Shown: one piece after another, positions 32,900 to 43,200 of the stretch
Position numbering within the stretch: the stretch's first letter is position 1
Layout of the letters: each line of letters opens with the position of its first letter
Assembly (NCBI RefSeq): GCF_933775445.1
Contig: NC_065877.1
Location: 11,284,001-11,348,000, forward strand
Direction: 5' to 3'
Length of the DNA: 64,000 nt
Origin: Argentina anserina
Taxonomy: Eukaryota > Streptophyta > Magnoliopsida > Rosales > Rosaceae
Program-made: the position numbers and the translations under genes
Notes under the pieces: generated by a model
Database searches by the model: none
Seen by the model: the letters and a program-made list of their open reading frames with translations, nothing else
What the model was told of the DNA's origin: nothing

Positions 32900-33250
32900 T
32901 ATTACGGTATTTTTATATATGCAAATTACTGATGAGCTATGTGATTTGGGTGCTAGATTCCTGTCACTTATGCCAGTGGCCGGTGACACCGTTAGTAGTG
33001 CTTTGGATGTACAAGGAAGTCGTTGCTTGGCATGCTCAGTCTTTCTATGATTTGTTGGTGTGCGAGCTTTGATATGTAGTGCAGACTTCAGTTTAATTAA
33101 AAAGCTCTTGTTGTACCCTCGAGGCTAGAAAAAACTTGCAACAGTGTTAATCGAGTTTGGAAGCTTGGTTGATGTTAGTAGCTTGAATAAAAGCTTGTCA
33201 AAAAGTGTTTTGGTTTCGGTGACTTGCTAATCAAGTTTTGCATTACGAAT
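32900..33250 (+). pseudogene. Decayed duplicate of HISN3 exon 8 and its flanks
   Basis: Positions 32918-33050 align with 31813-32045: the end of intron 7 (GAGCTATGTGATTTGGGTGC), the exon start (ATTCCTGT), then CAGTGGCCGGTGACACC-like, GTAGTGCTTTGGAT and GTCGTTGCTTGGCATGCTCA. Two internal stretches of the exon are missing and the frame is lost. Matching 3' UTR words continue to about 33245. No other HISN3 exon is present. Confidence 0.85.
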
Positions 33251-33415
33251 CTATGTATCAGTTTAGTTATGAAACCTTTACATTCTTGAAATCTAGTGAA
33301 TAACAACCTTGATACAAGGTCAAATTTAATCAGTTTTGCTGATATCAAGTGGGAAGGGGGATGATTCCTACCCCCAAGGTCGTGGCGGCTGGCCTATAAC
33401 AGTCGCACGGCAACC

Positions 33416-34185
33416 ATGAATCTACTTTCTTGGAATTGTCAAGGAATGGGGAGATCCTTGACAATTCAAACTTTGCGAGAGATGTGTTCTTGCTGAAGCC
33501 AGTGGTTGTATTTCTCTTTGAAACCCACCAACATGAGGATTATCTTGAGGATATTAAAGATCTGTTTGGTTTTGATCATTCTTATTTCGTTGATTCTATC
33601 TTTATTGCTGGTGGTCTATGTTTATGGTGGAAGAATGAAGTTACATTAGATTTTGTATCTTATTCCAAATTTCATATTAATACTGTTCTTAAGGGGCCTG
33701 AGTGTGAACAAGGGGTGAAGATTAGCTGGTGGTATGGTCCACCTTATAATGAAGATAAGTGTGTATTCTGGGAACACTGGATGAATGTAACTAGGGGCTG
33801 CTATGGTGAATGGTTAATTATTGGAGATTTGAATGAGGTTCAGTATCACTTTGAACGTGAGGGAGGGGCTTGCTGGCCTAATCATCGTAGGAATTTTCGG
33901 ATGGAATTCATGGATAATGGACGCCTTCTAGACATTGGGTACAAGGGACAAGCTTTCACCTGGGTTCATCAAGAGAATGGTGTTGTTGTCTTGCAAGAAC
34001 GTCTAGATAGGGCTATTGTTAATAAGGAATGGCTTCTCAAGTGGCATAATTCTTCTCTTACGCATTTGACCAGGATTGGATCTGATCACAATCTGATTCT
34101 CTTAAGTACTAGCTCTATTATTAGAAGGGGAATGCCCTTATTTCATTTTGAGTCCAATTGGGCAGGGAAGCAAATGCTAAATTGA
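33416..34185 (+). pseudogene. LINE ORF2, endonuclease part
   Basis: It starts MNLLSWNCQGMG, the usual N-terminus of plant LINE ORF2 apurinic-type endonucleases, then shifts frame near 33480. The continuing frame keeps FLFETHQ, WWYGPPYNEDK, LIIGDLNEV, RLDRAIVN and GSDHNLILL, the metal- and substrate-binding motifs of the endonuclease-exonuclease-phosphatase fold. Confidence 0.85.
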
Positions 34186-34388
34186 TAGTTACTGATTGTT
34201 GGAAGGATGATGTTTCTATGTCTAATGTGGCCAATTGGGTAACTAATCTCCGAAATTGCAGGTCCAAGTTTATGTGCTGAAATAAAAGAAAGTTTCCTAA
34301 GTGTAATAGTGCTCTTCTTAAAGAGACTTTACTGGAGTTAGATACGCTATAGAAGATTAATCATTTAACCAGTGCGAATCGACAAGTT

Positions 34389-35807
34389 GTGTTGGAATCC
34401 TCTATTAGCACTTTATGGATGAGGGAGGAGCGTAATTGGCATCAACGCTCTCGCATACAGTGGCTAAAATCTGGGGATTCAAATACTAGATTTTTCCATT
34501 TATCTACTATCCATATGAGACAAAGGAACCATATCCTTGAAATTTTGGGGGCAAATGGTGACTGGATATGTGGTGAAGATGGTGTACGGATAGAATTTGA
34601 ATCCCAATTTTAAAACATTTTCTCATCTGATGGTCATCGGAACTAGGGATTTTCTCTCAGAGTGTCTAGTTCTGTCACTACGGAGATGAATGAACAATTA
34701 TTGGCTAATGTGTCTATTGAAGAAGTTAGTGATGCGACCCATCAGTTGGGAGCACTAAAGGCACCAGGGCTTGATGACTTTCCAGGGTTATTTTATCATA
34801 AGTATTGGGCTATTGTACATAAAATTGTTTGGCAAGCTTCTCATGATTTCATCAATGGTATTGTTTGTTTGAAGGAACTCAACAAGACTCATATTGTATT
34901 GATTCCTAAGATTCCCACTCCGGAGATGACTGGACATTTTCGCCCCATTAGCCTTTGTAACAATTCCTACAAGATACTTTCTAAGGTTTTGGCTAATAGG
35001 TTGAAAGTCATTCTACCTACAATAGTCTCGGATAATCAAAATGCATTTGTCTCGGGTCGCCTCATCTAGGACAACCTAATAATTGCTCATGAAGCGTACC
35101 ACTACTAGAACTTGAAGAAGGAAGGGGAGAATCATGAGTTCGGTCTCAAGTTGGATATGAATAAGACATATGACCGTGTGGAGTGGGATTTCCTAGAAGC
35201 TACTCTTTTCTATTTTGGCTTTGATCCGAGATGGATTATGCTAATTATGTCTTGTGTTCGATCGGTTTCTTTCTCCATTGTTTTGAATGGCAAGCCAAGG
35301 AAGTTTTTTATGCCTACGAGGGGTTTAAGACAAAGGGATCCATTATCTCCTTACATTTTCTTACTTGTGAGCAAAGTTCTCTCTTGTAGAATCACTAAAA
35401 CAGTTATGGAGAAGAATTTGGTGGGGATCTGCTTAAATATGGGGTGCCCTATTTTATCCCACCTTTTCTTTGTTGATGATGCCCTCTTTTTTCTTAAAGG
35501 TACTCTACTTAATTGTAGTATTTTACATGGCATTTTAATGGAGTATTGTACTGCTTCAGGTCAGCTGATTAATATAGATAAGTCCAGCATTTATTTGTCT
35601 CCTAACACACCTAGACAAATGGCTCTTTTGATGGGTGAGCTTTTGAATTTCAAGGAGGATTCTAATCTAGGTGTTTATTTGGGCTCCCCTCACTATGAGG
35701 TCGATTTAAGAGAGAAGCTCTTTCCTTTCTTAAGGACAAAGTCTCTACAAGGGTGGAGGGTTGGAAACATAAATCTGTGTCTTTGGTTGGTAGAGAAACA
35801 CTTATAA
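34389..35807 (+). pseudogene. LINE ORF2, reverse transcriptase part
   Basis: Fragments in neighbouring frames show RT motifs: APGLDDFPGLFYHKYW, IPKIPTPEMTGHFRPISLCN, KVLANRLKVILP, FGLKLDMNKTYDRVEWDFL, TRGLRQRDPLSPYIF and the active-site loop FFVDDAL. Stops fall at about 34611, 35067 and 35106. A short Leu-rich substitution (LVSKVL) suggests drift. Confidence 0.88.
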
Positions 35808-37480
35808 AATCAATTGTTTTTGCCATCCCTACCTATCCTATGAGTTGCTTTAAGCTCCCAACTGACACTTGCAATGAGTTAAATTTCATCATTAATAATT
35901 TCCGGTGGGGAAAAAGTGAGAAGGGTAATAAGATCCATGGAAGAGCTGGGAGTTCATGGGGATGTCTATAGAAATGGGTGGAGTGGGGTTTCGTGTTTTT
36001 CGTCACTTCAACCCTACTCTCCTTGCTAAGCAATGCTGGAGGATCGTCTCTGAGCCGGAGTCTTTATGGGTTAAAGTCCTTAAGGGGTGTTATTTCCCAG
36101 ATGTTTCTTTTGAGAGAGCTACTAAAGGGTACATAACTTCTTGGGCTTGGTCTAGTTTACTGGCTGCTAGAGACTGTTTAATAAATGAGGGATTTTGGCA
36201 GGTTAATGGTGGTGTCTCTATTGATATATGGCAAGATTAGTGGCTCCCTTTTCCTAATGCTGCTAGCATCCGTGTTATTGCTCATATCCCTACCTCCCCC
36301 CCCCTCCCCCCCATATTTAGTTAACTCTCTGATCAATTGGAGCAACAAAACTTGGGACCTTGGTGCTATTATGAATTGTGTTCATCCTCGGGATCTCATG
36401 CGTATTAGTGGTATTCCTATTGGTGTTGAAGGGGAAAAAGATCATTTCTTATGGTCTCACAATAAAAATGGTATCTATACAGTGGCCTCTGGTTATCACT
36501 GGTTACACCAAAGGGATTATTCCTATTGCTTCAATGGTGTGTCTACTTCACATAATGTTGACAGAAAAGTTTGGAAGGCCATCTGGAATATTAAGACTCT
36601 TCCTAAGGTTCAAATGTTTCTTTAGAGGGTCTTAAATGGGGCAGCCCACATTATGCATATTCTTTACAAGCGACACATCAACACTAGCCCTATTTGTCTA
36701 TTATGTGGAGATGCAGAAGAAACATTTGAACATCTTCTTCTTCTTTGCCCATGGGTGTAACCAGTGTGGTTCTCCTCCCCACTTGGTCTTATAATTGACA
36801 AGCAAAGCATTACTACAATTGATCAATGGCTTATGCCATGTATCAAAAAGAGCAAGAATTCAGATTTTGATCTTACCTTAATCAGTGCCATCTGTTGGTG
36901 TATTTGGAAAGGTAGGTGTTGTTTTGTGTATCAGAGGAAGCCTATTTGTCTTGTCTCTACTATGCATACTGCCGTGAATTTGGTTAGGGAGTTTGGTACG
37001 GCAGTGACGCTCAAGAAGTTTAAAGTGGCTCATCCATGGAATCCTCCTCCTATTGATTACTACAAAATCAATACTGATGCCTCTTGGTTTCCCAACTGAT
37101 CTGTTATTGGTGTGGTGATTAGGAACAATTCGAGGGAGATGGTGGCTGGGAGTTGTGATAGGAGCATCAATGGTTCGATTACAGAGGCAGAGGCTTTGTC
37201 TGTTCTCATTGGAATTGACCTTGCTGCTAGTCTTCACCTGCACAATATCATGGTGGATACTGACTCTTTGGAAGTTATTGAGGAGATCAAATTGAACAAA
37301 TTGAAAAAAGGTTGATTGGAATACACAACTGATTATACAGCAGATCCGATCCAAGAGCTCTAGTTTTGCCGATGTAAAATGGGATTTGATTCCCAGAGAG
37401 GCTAACTGAGTAGCTAATGCTGCTGCTACGATTGGTTATGGATTGGTGGATCCTTTGCGATGGGCTAACTAGCCACCACC
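35760..37480 (+). pseudogene. LINE ORF2, zinc-finger-like region and RNase H
   Basis: Frames at 35956-36240, 36185-36635 and 36764-37315 give the family's RT-associated part (GVGFRVFRHFNPTLLAKQCW) and an RNase H fold (YYKINTDAS, ITEAEALSVLIGIDLAASL, IMVDTDSLEVIEEI) with the D, E, D residues. Stops break it at about 36240, 36624, 37097 and 37312. Confidence 0.82.
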
Positions 37481-37700
37481 ATCCCTCACTCTTGTCTTGC
37501 GCAATGATGGCCTTCCTTGCCCACATGCAAAGTAGTTTCTATTCCGGCGACTTTCGTTGGAATTTCTCTTTTGTTGTCTTCAAGTCGTAAAGTCTATTGC
37601 TATTCCTATATGGTATAGCTGATTGTATCTTATTTATTTTCCCTTGTATTGGGCCTTGTTGGGATGTTCTCTTAATGAATTTCTTCATTACCAAAAAAAG

Positions 37701-38071
37701 AAGAAGATAATTTGAATTAAATAACAAAGTAATTTAGGCTCTATGCATCATGGTTAAATACTAACTAAATCTGACAACTCTTGTATTCAAAGCCATTAAT
37801 CGCAATAGTCATGCTTCCGTTTAAGATAATTTTCAACATTGGTTAGCCCATGCAAATAAAACTTAGTTAGCCTTTGGAAATCAAAACATAGATTATGTGA
37901 ATACATTTAGTTTCCTACAATATTTTATGCTTAGTGCATACTAACATTCAAGTGATGCAACTATTTCATACTTATGCCTACTGAGATTAAACTAACTGTA
38001 ATGTGTCTAGCTATAAGTAAAAAATTTATTGGCATAGATGGTCCTGCGCTGCAGTCTGTAGTTACTAAAAC
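37701..38071. other. Spacer between LINE and hAT-like element
   Basis: AT-rich DNA with no gene or repeat that I can identify. The last 8 bases are the left target duplication of the next element. Confidence 0.5.
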
Positions 38072-39468
38072 TAGGACTGAGTTCGGTACATTACCAATTC
38101 ATTTTTGTCATTACCATCTACCAACCAATTGTAATTGGTAATGAGAAAATTTGTATCATTACCGACCACTTAAGCCTTTGTACCAAGTTTTTGATATACC
38201 GATATTTTCGGTTGGTAATAGGCCTCTACCAAGATATGCTATCGGCCCAATTAAGTTTAAGGCACAGACTAATTTCTTTGTTTACAAAAGAAATTTAAAC
38301 AAACTTCATAGTTCATAGTTGAATTTTGGACCGAGCTTCTTAATACAACAATATCCCTCAAATGCTAATGCGATTACACAGTATTGTCCAACACTCCAAC
38401 ATCATAATATGAACAAATTAACAAATTCAAGGACTGATATAGAATAGTAACATTGATGACTTTAATCTCCTCTTGTGCTAGACATTAGTTTGGACTGAGT
38501 TGGAGCTTTAGACATTGGTTCTCTAAATATATATACCGATCACATATTCTGGTGTCGATCGACTATATTTCGAACTGGAGTTGTCGATCACCGAAGTGTC
38601 CACTAATGTATCATAACTTTTATATTAGATTTATAATAAAATCATCGCATTATGAAGCGACTATATGAAGGAAACTTCTCGGAATCGATCGACACCATCC
38701 GATGTGATTGGTATATATATTTAGTGACCATTTTAAAAATTTCATCCGATTCAGACCTCGTTTAATCGTCGAAATTTTCGGTAAACCAAAAACACCACTA
38801 ATATACCCTAAGAGAGGACCCATTATCAAGATGCGAATATCGAAACCTGTTTACATATTCAAAATCACCTAATTTCTAATTTTTGTCATCAATCGTGGGT
38901 GGTCGCAACAAGAAAACCCATTTGACAAAGCTCCGGTCAATGAGGTTTTATTATGTCAAAACACATCTTTTTTAGTTAACCATGGGTACAGATGGTCAAA
39001 CCATATTCAAAACAGACAAAAATTTTACAGGGTCCCTAAATATATATATCGATCACATCTATCGGTTTCGATCGACAATATTTTAAAATTAGAATTTTAT
39101 TTGTGACTTTTTTTAAGAATATTTTCTAATAATTCTTTTATTGTTTCAAACCCTTAAATATGAGTATTATGTTTTTTTTCTAATACAAGCCTGTAAGGCC
39201 GGCCCGTTGACGAGCCATAATTTGAGATATATCAACGACTAAGATCAATATATGTAATAATAAATAAAAAATAAAAAAACTCGGTTTGTACGGTAATATA
39301 AACTTTCACCAAAACCATTACCATTACTGTCCAACTTAAAGAAATCGGTTCGGTACTACCTTACCGAAGTTTTGGTAACCGAAATACTTAGTAACCAACT
39401 TACTTAGTTCGGTTGGTAAGACTTGGTTCGGTTTTGTTTGGCTCATTTTTGCTACCCCTAAGTCCCTA
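38072..39468. mobile_element. 1.4-kb hAT-like non-autonomous element
   Basis: The flanks carry the perfect 8-bp duplication ACTAAAAC (38064-38071 and 39469-39476). The left end reads TAGGACTGAG and the right end, inverted, TAGGGACTTAGGGGTAGC, so the terminal repeats are short and imperfect. Both subterminal regions are dense in short words such as TTACCAAC, GGTTCGGT and TTCGGTA in both orientations, as expected of transposase-binding repeats. No transposase frame is seen. It contains an internal foldback pair (38525-38735). Confidence 0.72.
38525..38735. repeat. Internal inverted repeat (foldback)
   Basis: An arm at about 38523-38567 containing CTAAATATATATACCGATCA and GGTGTCGATCGAC is inverted at about 38684-38727 with few mismatches. 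A third, direct copy of the arm occurs at about 39035-39080. The spacer is about 115 bp. Confidence 0.75.
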
Positions 39469-40220
39469 ACTAAAACACATTCAAAGCTGAAACAACATGA
39501 CTTGATAACCTGTTACGTACATAAATCATGTATGAGTATATATATCATGTATTCAAATTTTCATGTTCAGACATGTCATGCCAGAAAAGTGCAAACTGCA
39601 AAGCATATGTGGATGCCCCCTGGTTATCAGCAGAAAATAGTACTAAAGAGCAAACTGGTACCATCTTACGTTGAAAATGATGTTGCAGTGATGAAGAGAT
39701 CTATTTGGAAATGTAATAGTCAAGCGAGTTGTTTCTCTGTTGGATTTTCAATCTTCCTACGTACACAGACTGATTATATATTTCTCCCCCGAACACATTT
39801 TGGTTTGAACGAGAATTTTTGCTTCTGCATGCAGTTTTATGTGTGTTCTTTTGAAGATCCTTTATTCGAATTTATAAACAAATGCATTGAAAAGAATAAG
39901 ATGATTAAAAAGATAGAAAACACAGAGGTCCAGCATTCAAACTTGAACCCCAAGTCTTAAAAATCAAATTTAAGGAGTAAATTATATTTTTAAAGACACT
40001 GAAACTTGGCCTTCAAGTATAATAGATGAGAATCAGAATAGTGGTCTTATAGGTCTCAAATTATTTATTTAGATGAGTTTTAGACTTTGACAGAAAGAAA
40101 ACGAAGAAACATTTTCAAGTCTCCCCGGCCCAGTTGACGTATCCGACTCGCTAAACCCTCGAGTGCATATATACAGCTAGCGGCGGACAAGGGACCTTAC
40201 TAGTCTCAGTAAGCTCTACA
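39469..40220. other. Upstream region of the HisRS gene
   Basis: The stretch contains an open frame of 152 codons (39502-39960) with no recognisable domain and low-complexity ends, which I do not accept as a gene. The final ~100 bp are more GC-rich and form the likely promoter and leader of the HisRS gene. Confidence 0.5.
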
Positions 40221-43200
40221 ATGGCGGACCTCCCACTCATGAGAATCGGAGGTAAAGGCTCCTCTCTCTCCTCCTCCGCCGTCTACGCCGTCGCCAACTC
40301 CCTCGCTCGCGTCACCATCGACTCTTCCGCCCTCGACAGGCTCCCCTCCTCCACCGCCGCCGCCGCCGCTAATGTCAAGCCTCACAACCTCCTCTCTCTC
40401 CTCCCTCCCTCCCCGTCCGTCGAAGAATCCAGAGCCTCCCTCGTCGTCCTCCTCGCCAAGCTCCTCTCCGTCACCGGCATCCGTCAGCTTCTCCCGCTCC
40501 GAATCGCCCAAGCCCTAAATTCCAACTCTTCTCTACTCATCGGAGCTTCGGAGGCTCTCGATTTGACCGACGAGGAGACTCTCGCGTTGGCGAACCTCAA
40601 GGACTCGTCGGCCTTGTACGGCGTCTGCGCGCTTCTCGACCGCCAGTCCGCGGCTCTCTCGACGATCTCGGACGCCGTGGCGGCGCTCTCTTGCGAGGCG
40701 CTGAGGGCTGACGTGGCGGGGTTCAGTTCGGTTGACGCCGGCGACGGCTTTGGTTTGAAGGAGGAGAAGGGAGTCGCTAATGACATGAAGGTTTTGCTGA
40801 ACGGTTCCAAGTTAGTCGGCAAAGTTGAGATCGGAGCTGTATCGGAGATTCTGAACATTCACGGCGGCCTGAGAACGGAGGTGAAATCGTTGCATGCTGT
40901 GACTCGAGCTAGGCTGAACTCCGGCGGTTCACAGAGCGCTGAGTCGGAGAGGAAAGCGTTGTTGGGGTTGGCAATGGCGCTGTTTGACTTGGGGAGTAGC
41001 AGTCTCCGGCGAGCCAGGTTGGATTTGGAGGCAGTTGGGAGCGAGAGGTTGGTGGAGTGGTTTGGGAAGCAATGTACTAGTAGTGATGAGAGGTTAAGAG
41101 GTGGGACTAAGTTGGTTATGGAGTTGGCTATTGGAGATGAGAAGAGTTATGCCAAGTTTGCGCATAGAGTCAATGTGGTGATGGAGCTTGTTTGGAAGAT
41201 TGTGTCTTTGGAGGCGACGGTAGCGTTTGTGGCGCTGGAGGGAGGAGAGTTGAGTGGTGAAGAGAAGGGACAAGAGAATGCGAAAGCAGGGAAGAAGAAG
41301 AAGAAGGTGGTTTTGGGGAAGGGGACGTCTGTTATGGTGCAGTTGATTAGAGATAGGCTTCAGGGTGTGGGAGGAGGAAATGCTACTGATGGTTCAGAGT
41401 TGTTGGAAAATGGGGTTAAGGAGCTGTTTCTGGACCCAAATAGCTCTGATTTTGATGGTTTGTTGAACAAGGTGAAGGAGATTGTAGAAAGCAATGAGTC
41501 TAGAAGACTCCCAAAGCTTCCAAAGGTAGTTGCATTACTGGAACTCAAACGCTTTCTTTCGGATAGATTTTGTTTCATTGATGGTTTGGAGATAAGGAAA
41601 ATTGATGCTTTTGTTTAGTAAGAGTAAATTCAATATGGGAAGGCCTGTTATTAGTATCTAGCCTCGAAATTTGTAAATTCTGGCAACTATGACCTTATCC
41701 TCTGTTTGACAAAAATATCTTGTATGAAAGCAGGATCGAATTAGGTTTAATAGATTCTCAAAGAAGTTCAATCTATTAACAACTATGATACTTGTCTGTA
41801 GATTCTCTCTCTGATATTATGAACTTGTTAGTAGATTCAGTTGCCTTTGCCGGATTTTTATTCGTCTTTGATACTGTTTTTTGGATTGTAGTGAGTGGAA
41901 TTACTAGCATTCTGACTGTTAACTTATTATTCTGCATGCTAGGGAACTCGTGACTTTGCGAAAGAACAAATGACAATAAGAAAGAAAGCGTTTTCTATAA
42001 TAGAGGAGGTGTTTGAGAAGCATGGAGCCACAGCCCTGGATACTCCAGTTTTTGAACTGAGAGACACTCTCATGGGCAAATATGGGGAAGATTCAAAATT
42101 GATTTATGATCTTGCTGACCAGGTAAGTATCTTCATCTCACCTTTTCCCTATTTAATAGAAGACCGGAAATCCTGTCCTTTTAAGTTGTTTGCTGAGTTT
42201 TGTTGCTTGTCATGCTTCATGTAAATGCAACGTGAAGTGGAGTGGAAGTATAACTTTGTAGAACCCTTTATAGATATTTAGCCAAAGACTGCTGTCTGCA
42301 CATCTGATGTGCCTTTTGTTTTGAATTGTTGGCAGGGAGGAGAGCTTTCCTCGCTGCGATATGATTTGACTGTTCCATTTGCTAGGTATGTTGCTATGAA
42401 TGGCATCACATCCTTTAAAAGGTACCAAATAGCAAAGGTCTACAGAAGAGACAATCCCTCTAAGGGTAGATACCGTGAGTTCTACCAATGTGACTTTGAT
42501 ATTGCTGGGCAAAGTGATAACATGGTTTCAGATTTTGAGGCTGTCTATGTGCTAACAGAACTTCTTGATGCGCTGAATATTGGGGAGTACGAGGTAATTC
42601 TTTATAAGCAAGGCTTGCTCCTTTGATATGCATCATTTTCTAGAAAAGGTTCTTTTGTAAGTTGAAGAACTGAATAGTCCCACTGCTCCTTGTAGATAAT
42701 TATTGGTCACTGATATCTGATATGGTTTGTGTTAATCCTATGGTTAATAAAAAGCTTTGAGTGGGAAATACATTAAAGCATGATGCATTATTGCAAGGTT
42801 CTGATAGTAGTAGAAAGAGTTGAAGCAAATCATTTTTCTCATTGCTATGTATATGGCTATAAATTTTTATGTTTGTAAATATCCTTCATCTTTATATAGT
42901 GATGAACTTCCACATAATTTGAGTCCTCACCTTGTAATTGATGTGCGAATTTGATAAGTTATCTTCAGTTTGATTCAGATTTTGAATTGCCTTATACACT
43001 AGATACTTCATAAGTTTATAATCTATAATTTCCTGTTGGTGTTTCTTTCGCAGGTTAAGTTAAATCACCGAAAGTTGTTGGATGGAATGTTGGAAATATG
43101 TGGGGTACCTCCTGAAAAATTCAGAACTATATGCTCCAGTATTGACAAATTAGACAAGCAGTCGTTTGAGCAAATAAAAAAAGAAATGGTAAAGTCTCAA

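Larger units (their letters stand above)
33345..37700 (+). mobile_element. Dead LINE (non-LTR retrotransposon), plant L1-like with RNase H
   Basis: The order is endonuclease, reverse transcriptase, zinc-finger-like RT-associated region and a C-terminal RNase H, as in plant L1-like elements, ending in an A-rich tail (about 37690-37705). No ORF1/gag is seen, so the element is probably 5'-truncated just before ORF2 at 33416. Numerous stops and frameshifts break the frame. I could not identify a target duplication with confidence. Confidence 0.88.

Noticed and set aside
33345..33415. LINE ORF1 or 5' UTR
   Set aside because: Only about 70 bp precede ORF2 and no gag-like frame is seen.
39502..39960. 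152-codon frame upstream of HisRS
   Set aside because: No domain; it overlaps AT-rich spacer and the composition is not gene-like. Without transcript evidence it is not a gene.
40206..40858. Long minus-strand frames opposite HisRS exon 1
   Set aside because: Shadows caused by the GC-rich, stop-poor start of the HisRS exon.
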